A stretch of 49,381 nucleotides of DNA, taken from the NCBI GenBank assembly GCA_024233085.1, contig JACKQC010000027.1, forward strand, positions 1 to 49,381. Reading direction: 5' to 3'. Within the stretch, counting starts at the first letter, position 1. Every line of letters starts with the position of its first letter. Positions 41,733-49,381 of this stretch are shown piece by piece. The translations under genes and the position numbers were made by a program. The stretch is from Akkermansiaceae bacterium (GTDB taxonomy: Bacteria > Verrucomicrobiota > Verrucomicrobiia > Verrucomicrobiales > DEV007). The notes under the pieces were generated by a model. It searched no databases and was not told where the DNA came from. It saw nothing but the letters and a program-made list of their open reading frames with translations.

Positions 41733-43208
41733 TCACGCCGCCGCGAGAGCCTCCCCGAACCGCTCGATCAGGTCTCCGGCCGGCTCGAGCCCGGTCCAGA
41801 CCCGGATGAGATGCGGTTCCACGCCCCGCCCTTTCGCCCAGTCCAGCTCGCGGTAGTGGGCCAGCAGGGTGTAGGGGCTGGCGAGGCTGAAGTGCGTGCC
41901 GAAGCTCGGTCCCTTGGTCACCCGCAGGGCGTCGTAAAAGCGCCGCGCCCCCGAGGGATCCGCGATCAGCAACGAAAAGAGCCCGCCATATCCGCCTCCC
42001 TCGCGCCGGACGGCTTCGTAGCGGTCGGGCGTTTCGGTTTTGGGATACCAGAGGCGCGCGACCTTCGGATGCCCGGCGAGAAAATCGAACAGGGCCTCGG
42101 CGCCGGCGTTCACCCGGCCGGCGCGCTCGAAAAAATCCGCGCCGTTTTTCGCGAGCACGACGGCGTCGGCGCCGTACAGCGGGCTCTCCGACTCGGCGGC
42201 GGCAAGGGCGGAAAGCCATTCGGCGGCGAAGGGCGACGAGGCGCGGACCACGGCGGCGCCGGCCATGACGTCGCCGACGCCGGAGTAGAGTTTGGTGAGG
42301 CTGGTGGTCACCGCGTCCGCGTGCCGAAGGGCGTCGGCATTGACGGCGGTGGCGACGGTGTCGTCGACGACGAGCGGCGCGCCCGTGCCGGTGAGCAGCC
42401 GCGCCAGGGCGGCGAGGTCGGCGGTGCGCAGGAGAGGATTGCTGGGCAGCTCGGTGAAAACGCCCGCGACCGGCCCCGCCGCGAGCAGGGCCCGCGTCTC
42501 GTCCACGCCGCCGGTGGCGGATCTCATGATCTCGCGGGCGCCGAAGCCGAACTCGTTCAGTCCTTTGAGCGTGTCGACGTAGGGAAACTCGATCTGCGCG
42601 GCGGGCGAGCCGGGCGCGAGTAGGCGCTGCACGGCGGAGATGGCGGCCATGCCGGAGGCGAAAAGGAAGACGTTCCCGGCGGGCTGCCCGTAGAGTTCGG
42701 CCAAATGGCGGCGGACGGTCTCGCGCGCGGCGACGCCGGCTTCGCCCGCGCCTTCCGCGCCGGAGAGGGCGGCCTCGGCCTGGCGGCTGCCGACGATTTC
42801 GCCGCCGTGCTGCCAGCGTTTCCAGGCCGGTTCGCGGGCGCTTTCGGGAAGGACCAGAGCGGCGAGAGCGTGGTGGCCGAAGGCTTCGATCCGGCAGGCG
42901 GCGCCCGATTTTTTCCTCACATGCTCGGCCGCGCGCGACGCGGCGGCGGCGGTCGGAAACACGAGCGCGGTCTCGCCGGGGCGGGCGAAATTTTCCGCCG
43001 CGACCGCGAACAGCTCGCGCACCCGGGGATGGAGAAAGAAGCGCGGATAACCGCAGGCGAAGCGCCCGACGACGGCGGGATCGTTTTCCTCGTAACCGAT
43101 AACGTGCTCCCAGAGCGGCAGGCACACGGAAACGGCGTGCTCCGCGCCGGGAACGGCGTGCCCGAGGTCCTCGGCCCGCCAGAGGGGATCGGTGAGCAGG
43201 TCGCGCAT
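41733..43208 (-). CDS. Cystathionine gamma-synthase-like PLP enzyme with fungal-type N-terminal domain
   Basis: A 491-residue Cys/Met-metabolism PLP enzyme. The PLP lysine is Lys306 in TTSLTKLYSGVGDVMAG. Residues 1-170 form an extra domain (HAVSVCLPLWEHVIGYEE, GYPRFFLHP, HGGEIVGSRQAE) that bacterial cystathionine gamma-synthases (about 380-400 residues) lack. From memory this domain, and the C-terminal blocks GGYGGLFSL and KGPSFGTHFSLASPY, match fungal enzymes such as yeast Str2 and Neurospora Met-7. It probably makes cystathionine from cysteine and an acylated homoserine. It lies 13 bases downstream of a second transsulfuration enzyme gene on the same strand, and the pair could carry out the full route from cysteine to homocysteine. 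Confidence 0.85.
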   Translation of the reverse strand: MRDLLTDPLWRAEDLGHAVPGAEHAVSVCLPLWEHVIGYEENDPAVVGRFACGYPRFFLHPRVRELFAVAAENFARPGETALVFPTAAAASRAAEHVRKKSGAACRIEAFGHHALAALVLPESAREPAWKRWQHGGEIVGSRQAEAALSGAEGAGEAGVAARETVRRHLAELYGQPAGNVFLFASGMAAISAVQRLLAPGSPAAQIEFPYVDTLKGLNEFGFGAREIMRSATGGVDETRALLAAGPVAGVFTELPSNPLLRTADLAALARLLTGTGAPLVVDDTVATAVNADALRHADAVTTSLTKLYSGVGDVMAGAAVVRASSPFAAEWLSALAAAESESPLYGADAVVLAKNGADFFERAGRVNAGAEALFDFLAGHPKVARLWYPKTETPDRYEAVRREGGGYGGLFSLLIADPSGARRFYDALRVTKGPSFGTHFSLASPYTLLAHYRELDWAKGRGVEPHLIRVWTGLEPAGDLIERFGEALAAA

Positions 43209-43221
43209 CGTTCGGGGGAGG

Positions 43222-44406
43222 CTAGCCGGCCACCGCCGCCAGGGCCGCGCGGGCGTCGGCGACGAGGTCCTCGATATTCTCGATGCCGACGGAAAAGCGG
43301 ACGAGCGAATCGCCGATTCCGACCTTCTCGCGCTGTTCGCGCGGCACGCTGGCGTGGGTCATCGAGGCGGGATGGCAGCAGAGCGACTCGACGCCGCCGA
43401 GGCTTTCGGCCTTCGGAAAATAACGAAGGCTCTCGACGAGGCGCAGGGTCGTCTCGAGGTCGAAGCCGAAGTCGGCCGTCACGATGCCGGAGCCGCCGCG
43501 CATCTGCCGGCGGGCGATTTCGTGCTGCGGATGGGAGGGCAGGAAGGGATAACGCACGGTCTCGGCCGGCGACTCGTTTTCGAGGAACTCGGCGAAACGC
43601 AGGGCATTGGCGCAGTGGCGCTCCATGCGGATGGCCTCGGTCTTGAGCCCGCGGAGGGTGAGCCAGCAGTCGAAGGGGGCCGGCTGGAGGCCGAGGGCTT
43701 TTTGGGCGAAAATCATCCGCTCGTTCCAGGCGGGGTCGTTCGTGCAGACGGCGCCGCCGAGGGCGTCGGAATGGCCGTTGGTGTATTTCGTCGTGCTGAG
43801 CAGGGAAAGGTCGGCCCCCAGCTCGAGCGGGCGCTGGAGATAACTGCTGGCGAAGGTGTTGTCCACCACGAGCGGCGCGCCGGCGGCGTGGGCGGCTTCC
43901 GCAGCGGCGGCGATATCGATGATTTTAAGGTTGGGATTGGTCGGCGACTCGATCCAGACGAGCGCGGGCCGGTGTTCCGCGATTTTTTCCAGCGACGCGG
44001 GGTCGGTGAAGTCGAGGTATTCGATGGACACGCCGAATTTGGCGAAAACCCGGGCGAACAGGCGGTAGGTGCAGCCGTAGATGTTTTCCTCGGCGACGAC
44101 GGTGTCGCCGGACTTCAGGCCCGATACGATGGCGGTGATGGCCGAGACGCCGCTGGCGAAGACGGTGGCGAATTCCGCCGACTCGAGGCTGGCGACCGCG
44201 CGGCCGAGCAGCCGGAAATTCGGATTTCCCGACCGGGTGTAATCGAAGCCGCCGGGATTCCCGTATTCGAAGGTGGAGGTCAGCCACACCGGCGGGGTGA
44301 CGGCGCCGGTTTCGCCGACGAAATCGCGGCCCGCGTGAATGGCGCGGGTTTCGAAGGCTCCGGAGGCGGGTTCGGGACCGGATTGGGATGCGGGCGGCTG
44401 GGGCAT
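43222..44406 (-). CDS. Cystathionine beta-lyase / gamma-synthase family PLP enzyme
   Basis: A 394-residue trans-sulfuration enzyme of normal bacterial length. SRY-like cofactor residues lie in FDYTRSGNPNFRLLG (residues 54-68), followed by FASGVSAITAI and WIESPTNPNLKIIDI, and the PLP lysine Lys207 in STTKYTNGHSDALGG. C-terminal GGVESLCCHPASMTHASVP fits cystathionine gamma-synthase/beta-lyase/gamma-lyase enzymes; the class cannot be fixed from sequence alone. With the fungal-type synthase downstream, a beta-lyase role is the most economical reading. The ATG at 44406 was chosen over a TTG at 44493. Confidence 0.88.
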   Translation of the reverse strand: MPQPPASQSGPEPASGAFETRAIHAGRDFVGETGAVTPPVWLTSTFEYGNPGGFDYTRSGNPNFRLLGRAVASLESAEFATVFASGVSAITAIVSGLKSGDTVVAEENIYGCTYRLFARVFAKFGVSIEYLDFTDPASLEKIAEHRPALVWIESPTNPNLKIIDIAAAAEAAHAAGAPLVVDNTFASSYLQRPLELGADLSLLSTTKYTNGHSDALGGAVCTNDPAWNERMIFAQKALGLQPAPFDCWLTLRGLKTEAIRMERHCANALRFAEFLENESPAETVRYPFLPSHPQHEIARRQMRGGSGIVTADFGFDLETTLRLVESLRYFPKAESLGGVESLCCHPASMTHASVPREQREKVGIGDSLVRFSVGIENIEDLVADARAALAAVAG

Positions 44407-44746
44407 GGAGATGCTCGAATGAAGGGCGAAGCGGGCGCAAATCAAGAAGAGCCGTGACCTTGCCACCGAATCGACGGCGGAGCGAGCCCGCAACGTGTCA
44501 TTCGTCGGCCGGCTGAAAACGGGGCGCGGTGGAAATTTTCGCCTAATGGGCGGATTTTTAGCATTTTACGTTGCCAAATCGACCATCGAATCCGACCGGT
44601 CTTCGACCCTCTGGCTTGCCGTCCCGGCTCGGCCGGATTTTCGCCGCTCCCCCTTCCCCCAACTTCCGCGGCGGATGTCCGGTCCGCGTTGGCGGTCGCC
44701 GCATGGGGTCGATGCGTGATCTTCAATCCATCGCCAACTTCGAACC
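44407..44746. other. Divergent intergenic region between the transsulfuration operon and amt gene 1
   Basis: No coding region was recognised. A weak GG-N10-GC arrangement at 44548-44563 (GGGCGG, then TTTTTAGCA) could be a poor sigma-54 -24/-12 pair for the amt gene, but several consensus positions are missing. No known riboswitch pattern was identified upstream of the transsulfuration genes. Confidence 0.35.
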
Positions 44747-46027
44747 ATGACGACTCAACGTTTCAACTCTCGATCTCTCTTGTCCAAATTCGCGCCGCTG
44801 GCCCTGCTGGCGGCCACGACGACCGGGGCCTTCGCCCAGGAGGGCGGCGCCGCCGCCGCTTCCGACACCGGCAACAACGCCTGGATGCTCACCTCCACGG
44901 CGCTGGTGCTTTTCATGACCATTCCGGGCCTGGCGCTCTTTTACGGGGGCCTGGTCAACAAGCGGAACGTGCTCAGCGTGCTGATGCACTGCTTCTCGCT
45001 GGCGGCGGTGCTCAGCCTGGTGTGGATGATTCTCGGCTACTCGCTCGCGGTCGGGGCCGGCGGCGGCCTGACGGGCGGGCTCGGCGCGATCTTCCACAAG
45101 GGGATCGGGCCGGACAAAATCCTCGGCTCGGCGTTTCAGATGACCTTTTTCATCATCACCCCGGCGCTGATCGTGGGCACCTTTGTGGAGCGCATCAAGT
45201 TTTCGGCGCTGCTGATCTTTTCGGTGCTCTGGGCGCTGCTGGTTTACGCGCCCATCTGCCACATCACGTGGTTCGGCGGCGTGTTTCAAAAGTGGGGCGT
45301 CGTCGATCTGGCGGGCGGCATCGTGGTCCACATCACGGCCGGCGTCGCGGCGCTGATCGCGTGCCTCATGGTCGGCAAGCGCCGCCATCCCGAGCCGCCG
45401 CACAATCTGCCCATGACGGTCACCGGCACGGCGATGCTCTGGGTCGGCTGGTTTGGCTTCAACGCCGGCAGCAAGGGAGGCGCGAGCGACGCGGCGGCGA
45501 TGACGCTCTTCGTCACGCATCTGTCGGCCGCCACCGCCGCCTGCACCTGGGCGGCGATCGAGTGGGTCACGATCCGGAAACCGAGCGTCCTCGGCGCGGC
45601 GACCGGTTCCATCGCGGGTCTGGCGGCCATCACCCCGGCGTCCGGCGTCGCGGGTCCGGTGGGCGCGCTGCTGATCGGCGCGGTCTCGGGATTTGTCTGC
45701 TGGTGGGCCTCGGTGAGGCTGAAGAACCGCTTCCGCTACGATGACTCGCTCGACGTGGTCGGCGTTCACGGCGTCGGCGGTCTGGTCGGCACGCTGTTGG
45801 TGGCCGTGGTCGGGCTCCCGGCGCTCGGAGGCTTCGGAAGCGCGGCGTTCGGCAAGCAGCTCGGCCTTCAGTTCGCCGGTTCGGCGATCACGATCGTCTA
45901 TACCGGGATCGTTTCCTTCGTCATCCTTTTCGCGGTGAACAAACTCGTCGGCCTGCGCGTCTCCGAGCGGGAGGAAACCCTCGGCCTCGACCAGACGGAC
46001 CACGGCGAATCGGCCTACAACGACTGA
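44747..46027 (+). CDS. amt: Ammonium transporter (Amt/MEP/Rh family), copy 1
   Basis: A 426-residue Amt channel with a cleavable signal (LAPLALLAATTTGAFAQ region, AxA near residue 30), as in E. coli AmtB, and eleven expected membrane helices. Family motifs include GLALFYGGLVNKRNVLS, FQMTFFIITPALIVGTF, and GWFGFNAGS. The two pore histidines are present: His172 (APICHITWFGG) and His341 (VVGVHGVGG). No glnK/PII gene is adjacent, although amt genes are often paired with one. A strong intrinsic terminator follows. It is most like copy 3 and both belong to the AmtB-like branch. Confidence 0.95.
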   Translation: MTTQRFNSRSLLSKFAPLALLAATTTGAFAQEGGAAAASDTGNNAWMLTSTALVLFMTIPGLALFYGGLVNKRNVLSVLMHCFSLAAVLSLVWMILGYSLAVGAGGGLTGGLGAIFHKGIGPDKILGSAFQMTFFIITPALIVGTFVERIKFSALLIFSVLWALLVYAPICHITWFGGVFQKWGVVDLAGGIVVHITAGVAALIACLMVGKRRHPEPPHNLPMTVTGTAMLWVGWFGFNAGSKGGASDAAAMTLFVTHLSAATAACTWAAIEWVTIRKPSVLGAATGSIAGLAAITPASGVAGPVGALLIGAVSGFVCWWASVRLKNRFRYDDSLDVVGVHGVGGLVGTLLVAVVGLPALGGFGSAAFGKQLGLQFAGSAITIVYTGIVSFVILFAVNKLVGLRVSEREETLGLDQTDHGESAYND

Positions 46028-46054
46028 TTCCGCCGCCTATTTTCCTCATTTCGA

Positions 46055-46096
46055 AAGCCCCGGCCGAGTTTGTCTCGGTCGGGGCTTTTTGTTTTT
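46055..46096 (+). terminator. Intrinsic terminator after amt gene 1
   Basis: A 13-base stem AGCCCCGGCCGAG / CTCGGTCGGGGCT with one G-T pair and a short loop, ending in CTTTTTGTTTTT. Strong rho-independent terminator pattern. Confidence 0.9.
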
Positions 46097-46133
46097 CAGC
46101 GAGTTACAGATCACTGGAAAATTGTCGCCAAAC

Positions 46134-46150
46134 TTGGCACAGGCGATGCT
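46134..46150 (+). promoter_or_regulatory. Candidate sigma-54 promoter of amt gene 2
   Basis: TTGGCAC-AGGCGA-TGCT keeps the invariant GG (46136-46137) and GC (46148-46149) at the required 12-base separation. It departs from the TGGCACG-N4-TTGC consensus at two positions. It lies about 85 bases upstream of the amt 2 start. Confidence 0.6.
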
Positions 46151-46232
46151 TTGACCGGGTTCCGACAAAAACGCCGCCTCCGGAGTGTCAACGCCACTGC
46201 TGAGACGGCCTCAACGCTAACGACACATCATT

Positions 46233-47609
46233 ATGAAACATCGATTCAACCTTCGTAACTGGTTACTCCTGGCCGGGCTCCTCGCCCTGCCACTTCTCGC
46301 AACCGGGGTTTTCGGGCAGGAAGCGGCGGCGCCCGCGGATCCCTCCGCCTATTCCGATGAAGCCTTCATGGCCTCTGACGGGTATGCGGTCTTCACCGTC
46401 AACAACCTCTGGATCTGCATCGCCGCCGCGCTGGTGTTCATCATGCACCTCGGCTTCGCGACGGTGGAGAGCGGCCTCAGTCAGTCCAAGAACACGGTCA
46501 ACATTCTCTTCAAGAATGTCTGGATCATCACCACGGGCATCCTGCTCTATGCCTTCTGGGGTTTCTACTCGATGTATCCTCCAGGCGACAATTACGTATT
46601 GGTCTCCGGTGTTTTCGCGAGAGGAGGATGGCTTGGCTCGGCGATTGACATGATGGATCCGGCAAAAGTCACGGCAGAATACAACGCGGGGTATACCGTC
46701 TGGGGCGACTTCCTTTTCCAGGCGATGTTCGCGGCCACTGCGGCCACGATCGTATCCGGCGCCGTGGCCGAGCGCGTGAAGCTCACGAGTTTCATGGTTT
46801 TCTCGGTCCTTCTCGTCGGGTTCGCCTATCCCGTGACCGGCTACTGGAAATGGGGCGGTGGCTGGCTGGCCGATAGAGGATTCTACGATTTCGCCGGTTC
46901 ATCGGTGGTGCATGCCTTCGGCGGCTTCGCGGCCCTGGCCTGCGTGCTGATTCTCGGTCCCCGTCGCGGCAAGTACACCAAGGACGGCATCAAGCCGATT
47001 GTCGGTCACAGCATGCCGCTGGCCACCATCGGGGTGCTGATCCTGTGGCTCGGCTGGTTTGGATTCAACGGCGGTTCCGCCCTCAGCGCGGATCCGAAGG
47101 CGGTGTCCTATTCGCTGGTGACGACGTCGCTCGCCGCCGCGGCCGGAGCGATTGGCTCGATCTTCACCTCGTGGATCGTCATCAAAAAACCCGATCTCTC
47201 GATGGCCCTGAACGGCATTCTCGCCGGCTTGGTCGGCATCACCGCCGGCGCCGACACCGTCAGCGAGGGCTCGGCCGTCCTCATCGGCATCATTGCCGGC
47301 GCTCTGGTGGTGGGTTCGATCCTGTTCTTCGACAAGATCAAGATCGACGATCCGGTGGGCGCCATCTCGGTGCACGGCATTTGCGGGATGTGGGGAACGA
47401 TCGCCGTCGGCATCTTTTCCTTCAACAGTGAGCACAGCCTCTTTACCCAGATCCTGGGCACCGTCGCCATCAGTCTTTTCGCCTTTGTCTTCTCCTACGT
47501 GGTCTTCTTCGCCCTGAAGGCGATCATGGGAGTGCGGGTCAGCGAGGAGGAAGAAGCGGGCGGCCTCGACGTCGCCGAGCATGGCGCGCCGGCCTATCAC
47601 ATCAGCTGA
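46233..47609 (+). CDS. amt: Ammonium transporter (Amt family), copy 2, with Tyr in place of the first pore His
   Basis: A 458-residue Amt protein with a signal peptide (LLLAGLLALPLLATGVFGQ). It belongs to a different branch from copies 1 and 3: AFMASDGYAVFTVNNLWIC and VESGLSQSKNTVNILFKN resemble the plant/cyanobacterial Amt1 type. The usual first pore histidine lies in a G-H-W-x-W context in such proteins; here it reads G-Y204-W-K-W-GGGW (codon TAC). The second, His381 in ISVHGICGMWG, is present. The gene has its own candidate sigma-54 promoter and a perfect terminator. The Tyr could alter transport or make the protein a sensor. Whether this is a clade feature cannot be told from one sequence. 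Confidence 0.92.
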   Translation: MKHRFNLRNWLLLAGLLALPLLATGVFGQEAAAPADPSAYSDEAFMASDGYAVFTVNNLWICIAAALVFIMHLGFATVESGLSQSKNTVNILFKNVWIITTGILLYAFWGFYSMYPPGDNYVLVSGVFARGGWLGSAIDMMDPAKVTAEYNAGYTVWGDFLFQAMFAATAATIVSGAVAERVKLTSFMVFSVLLVGFAYPVTGYWKWGGGWLADRGFYDFAGSSVVHAFGGFAALACVLILGPRRGKYTKDGIKPIVGHSMPLATIGVLILWLGWFGFNGGSALSADPKAVSYSLVTTSLAAAAGAIGSIFTSWIVIKKPDLSMALNGILAGLVGITAGADTVSEGSAVLIGIIAGALVVGSILFFDKIKIDDPVGAISVHGICGMWGTIAVGIFSFNSEHSLFTQILGTVAISLFAFVFSYVVFFALKAIMGVRVSEEEEAGGLDVAEHGAPAYHIS

Positions 47610-47638
47610 TCGGAATTTTCGAACCTTCATCCAATTCA

Positions 47639-47671
47639 AACCGGGGGAGGGAAGCCTCCCCCGGTTTTTTT
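47639..47671 (+). terminator. Intrinsic terminator after amt gene 2
   Basis: Perfect stem ACCGGGGGAGG (47640-47650) against CCTCCCCCGGT around a GAAG loop, followed by seven T. Strong rho-independent terminator. Confidence 0.95.
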
Positions 47672-47685
47672 GTCTCCACGAAAAG

Positions 47686-47702
47686 TTGGCACGAAAATTG
47701 CA
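47686..47702 (+). promoter_or_regulatory. Sigma-54 promoter of amt gene 3
   Basis: TTGGCACGAAAATTGCA is an essentially perfect match to the sigma-54 -24/-12 consensus (TGGCACG-N4-TTGCA), with GG at 47688-47689 and GC at 47700-47701. It lies directly after the amt 2 terminator and 91 bases before the amt 3 start. This is the expected control for nitrogen-limited expression by RpoN and an activator such as NtrC. Confidence 0.88.
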
Positions 47703-47793
47703 TCGAAGGATTTCGGCTGATCCCGCGACCACCCCCCTTTTTTTCAGTGGTCGGAGACGATGCCCTTGTTTCAAACCTCAATCCTTCTCGTTC

Positions 47794-49068
47794 ATGAAAG
47801 AAACCGCGCCTCTCCGGAGGCTTTTCGTGTTGGCGGTGGCCCTTTTCGGCGCCACCGGAACTCTCTTCGCCCAGGAATCCGCTCCCACGCTCGACACGGG
47901 CGACACCGCGTGGATGCTGACCTCCACCGTGCTCGTCCTGCTGATGACGCTGCCGGGGCTGGCCCTGTTCTATGGCGGGCTGGTCCGGGCGAAAAACGTC
48001 CTCAGCGTGCTGATGCAGTGCTTCATCATCGCCGCCGTGATGACGATCGTCTGGATCGTTTACGGCTACAGCTTCGCGGCGACGGGGAGCGGCTCGCTCA
48101 TCGGCGGCGCCGAAAAGCTTTTTCTCAAAGGCGTCGAGGAAGGCTCGCTCCAGGGCACCATTCCCGAGAGCGTGTTCGTCACCTTCCAGATGACCTTTAT
48201 CATCATCACGCCGGCGCTGATCGTCGGCGCCTTCGCCGAGCGCATGAAATTCTCGGCCGTGCTCATCTTCACCACCTTGTGGGCGACCTTCTCCTACCTC
48301 CCGATCTGGCACATGGCCTGGGGCGGCGGACTTTTCGCCACTTGGAAAGTGATCGACTTTGCCGGCGGCACGGTGGTCCACATCAACGCCGGGATCGCCG
48401 GCCTTGTGGCCTGCGTCATGGTCGGAAAACGGAAGGGCTACGGCGCAACCGCCATGCATCCGCACAGCGTGCCCTTCACGGTCATCGGCGCGTCGCTCCT
48501 GTGGGTCGGCTGGTTCGGCTTCAACGCCGGCAGCGCCGTCGCCGCCAATGGATCGGCCGGCTTCGCGATGCTCACCACGCAGATCGCCACCGCCGCCGCC
48601 GCCCTCGGCTGGATGGCCCTGGAATGGATCGTTTCGAAAAAACCGACCGCCGTCGGCGCCGCCACGGGCGCGGTGGCGGGCCTCGTCGCGATCACCCCGG
48701 CTTCGGGAACGTCCACCGTGGCCGGCGCGCTGGTCATCGGCCTGGTTTCGGCCGCGGTCTGCTATTTCTGCGCGACTTCGCTGAAGCGGGCGCTCAAGTA
48801 TGACGACAGCCTCGACGTCTTCGGCGTCCACGGCGTGGGCGGCATCGTCGGCGCCATCCTGACCGGCGTGTTCGTCCGCGGCGGAGCGGAGGACGGCCAG
48901 CTTTTGATCCAGATCAAGAGCGTGATCGTCACCGCGGTCTGGAGCGGCGTGGTCTCGGTGGCCGCGCTTTTCATCACGAAGCTGCTGGTGGGACTGCGCG
49001 CGTCGGATCAGGACGAAACGCAGGGTCTCGACACCACCAACCACGGCGAAACGGCCTACACCCTCTAA
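47794..49068 (+). CDS. amt: Ammonium transporter (Amt/MEP/Rh family), copy 3
   Basis: A 424-residue AmtB-like channel with an N-terminal signal (LRRLFVLAVALFGATGTLFA, cleaved near AQES). The ATG at 47794 was selected for this signal; a longer frame begins inside amt 2. Motifs GLALFYGGLVRAKNVLS, FQMTFIIITPALIVGAF and GWFGFNAGSAV are present. Both pore histidines are kept: His173 (PIWHMAWGGG) and His346 (FGVHGVGG). It is close in sequence to copy 1, so the two may be an old tandem duplication separated by the more distant copy 2. A near-perfect sigma-54 promoter precedes it. Confidence 0.95.
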   Translation: MKETAPLRRLFVLAVALFGATGTLFAQESAPTLDTGDTAWMLTSTVLVLLMTLPGLALFYGGLVRAKNVLSVLMQCFIIAAVMTIVWIVYGYSFAATGSGSLIGGAEKLFLKGVEEGSLQGTIPESVFVTFQMTFIIITPALIVGAFAERMKFSAVLIFTTLWATFSYLPIWHMAWGGGLFATWKVIDFAGGTVVHINAGIAGLVACVMVGKRKGYGATAMHPHSVPFTVIGASLLWVGWFGFNAGSAVAANGSAGFAMLTTQIATAAAALGWMALEWIVSKKPTAVGAATGAVAGLVAITPASGTSTVAGALVIGLVSAAVCYFCATSLKRALKYDDSLDVFGVHGVGGIVGAILTGVFVRGGAEDGQLLIQIKSVIVTAVWSGVVSVAALFITKLLVGLRASDQDETQGLDTTNHGETAYTL

Positions 49069-49123
49069 GCCCGGCCGAGCGAGCCGGGAAAAAACCGTTT
49101 TCCCCTTGTCTCACACGACACAG

Positions 49124-49159
49124 AGCCCCCGTCCGCCACCGCGGGCGGGGGCTTTTTTT
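49124..49159 (+). terminator. Intrinsic terminator after amt gene 3
   Basis: Stem AGCCCCCGTCCGC / GCGGGCGGGGGCT with one G-T pair and loop CACC, ending in seven T. It is oriented for the plus strand and gives no T-run for the convergent gene. Confidence 0.93.
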
Positions 49160-49188
49160 CGAGGCTCTCCGTTTTGATCGGGAGCGTT

Positions 49189-49381
49189 TCAGGCGACACC
49201 CATGGCCTCTTTCAGGCACTGGATCAGTTTGTCGAGGTTGACGGGCTTGGGCAACACCGTCACCGAACCGCTCTGCGCCACCGCGTCCTGGCTGGTCTCG
49301 CCCGGCGAAACCAGGGCGGTCAGCATGATGACCGGCACCGACTGAAGCGTGGAATCCGCCTGCAACTGAGCCATCACGTCG
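49189..49381 (-). CDS. Response-regulator receiver domain, C-terminal end (5' part outside the window)
   Basis: The minus-strand frame enters from the window edge and ends at 49189. Visible text VPVIMLTALVSPGETSQ carries the conserved Thr after beta-4 (LTA) and VTVLPKPVNLDKLIQCL carries the conserved Lys-Pro after beta-5. Both are hallmarks of CheY-like receiver domains. The protein stops about 15 residues after the KP, so it is either a single-domain regulator or ends with this receiver domain. The phosphorylated Asp would lie outside the window. A link to the amt genes is possible but not shown. Confidence 0.85.
   Translation of the reverse strand, partial: DVMAQLQADSTLQSVPVIMLTALVSPGETSQDAVAQSGSVTVLPKPVNLDKLIQCLKEAMGVA

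Noticed and set aside
44407..44560. A SAM- or SAH-type riboswitch upstream of the transsulfuration operon
   Set aside because: GC-rich hairpins are present but none of the conserved core sequences of known SAM or SAH riboswitches could be lined up.
1..49381. CRISPR arrays, tRNA and rRNA genes
   Set aside because: No regularly spaced direct repeats, cloverleaf-like sequences or rRNA segments were noticed anywhere in the window.

Overview
The window looks like chromosomal DNA of a GC-rich member of the Verrucomicrobiota, or less likely of the Planctomycetota. The argument rests on gene content: secreted sulfatases (1739-3268, 8768-10219), a cytochrome-motif DUF1549/DUF1553 protein (12654-16028), a DUF1501 protein (32943-34436), many small secreted hydrolases, and intergenic palindromes of a kind I associate with these phyla. 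No rRNA, tRNA, CRISPR array, integrase or intact transposase was seen.

Layout. 1-11852: a membrane protein cut by the window edge, an iduronate-2-sulfatase-like sulfatase, a small secreted beta-sandwich protein, an esterase, a PhoD-like phosphatase, a YhiN/BaiN-type flavoprotein, a heparan-N-sulfatase-like sulfatase, a metallophosphoesterase and another esterase. 11932-16028: a GntR/FCD regulator divergent from the DUF1553 gene, with a perfect palindromic operator between them. 16029-16744: a gene graveyard with an antitoxin fragment and small palindromes. 16745-21016: a giant two-part membrane protein. 21289-29705: a three-ORF putative defence operon (40-aa basic ORF, 957-aa unknown protein, 1803-aa DEAH helicase with a DUF1998-type end) resembling Druantia type III. 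29916-32254: a beta-propeller protein and a sulfite-oxidase-like molybdoenzyme. 32255-34436: a second copy of the GntR operator, a duplicated DUF1501 5' end, a decayed AbrB/PIN toxin-antitoxin pair, and the DUF1501 gene. 34433-41665: an HD hydrolase, an SDR, a minus-strand run (trpD, membrane glycosyltransferase, SDR, RidA, D-threonine-aldolase/D-serine-dehydratase-like enzyme) and an AlgH-family protein. 41733-44406: a two-gene transsulfuration operon whose second gene has the architecture of fungal cystathionine gamma-synthases. 44747-49068: three consecutive ammonium transporter genes, two with sigma-54-type promoters and all three followed by a strong terminator. The right edge holds the end of a response regulator.

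How the parts connect. The same 14-base sequence GGATTGTATACAAT lies at the GntR/DUF1553 divergent promoter and 19.7 kb away upstream of the DUF1501 gene. DUF1553 and DUF1501 genes are usually adjacent partners, so this looks like a split regulon held together by one operator. Toxin-antitoxin debris lies beside both halves. The other main points are the Druantia-like operon, a four-copy palindrome family with GACCCAACAGGGTTG-type arms, and an ammonium transporter whose first pore histidine is a tyrosine. All functions are inferred by reading the sequence; no search was run.
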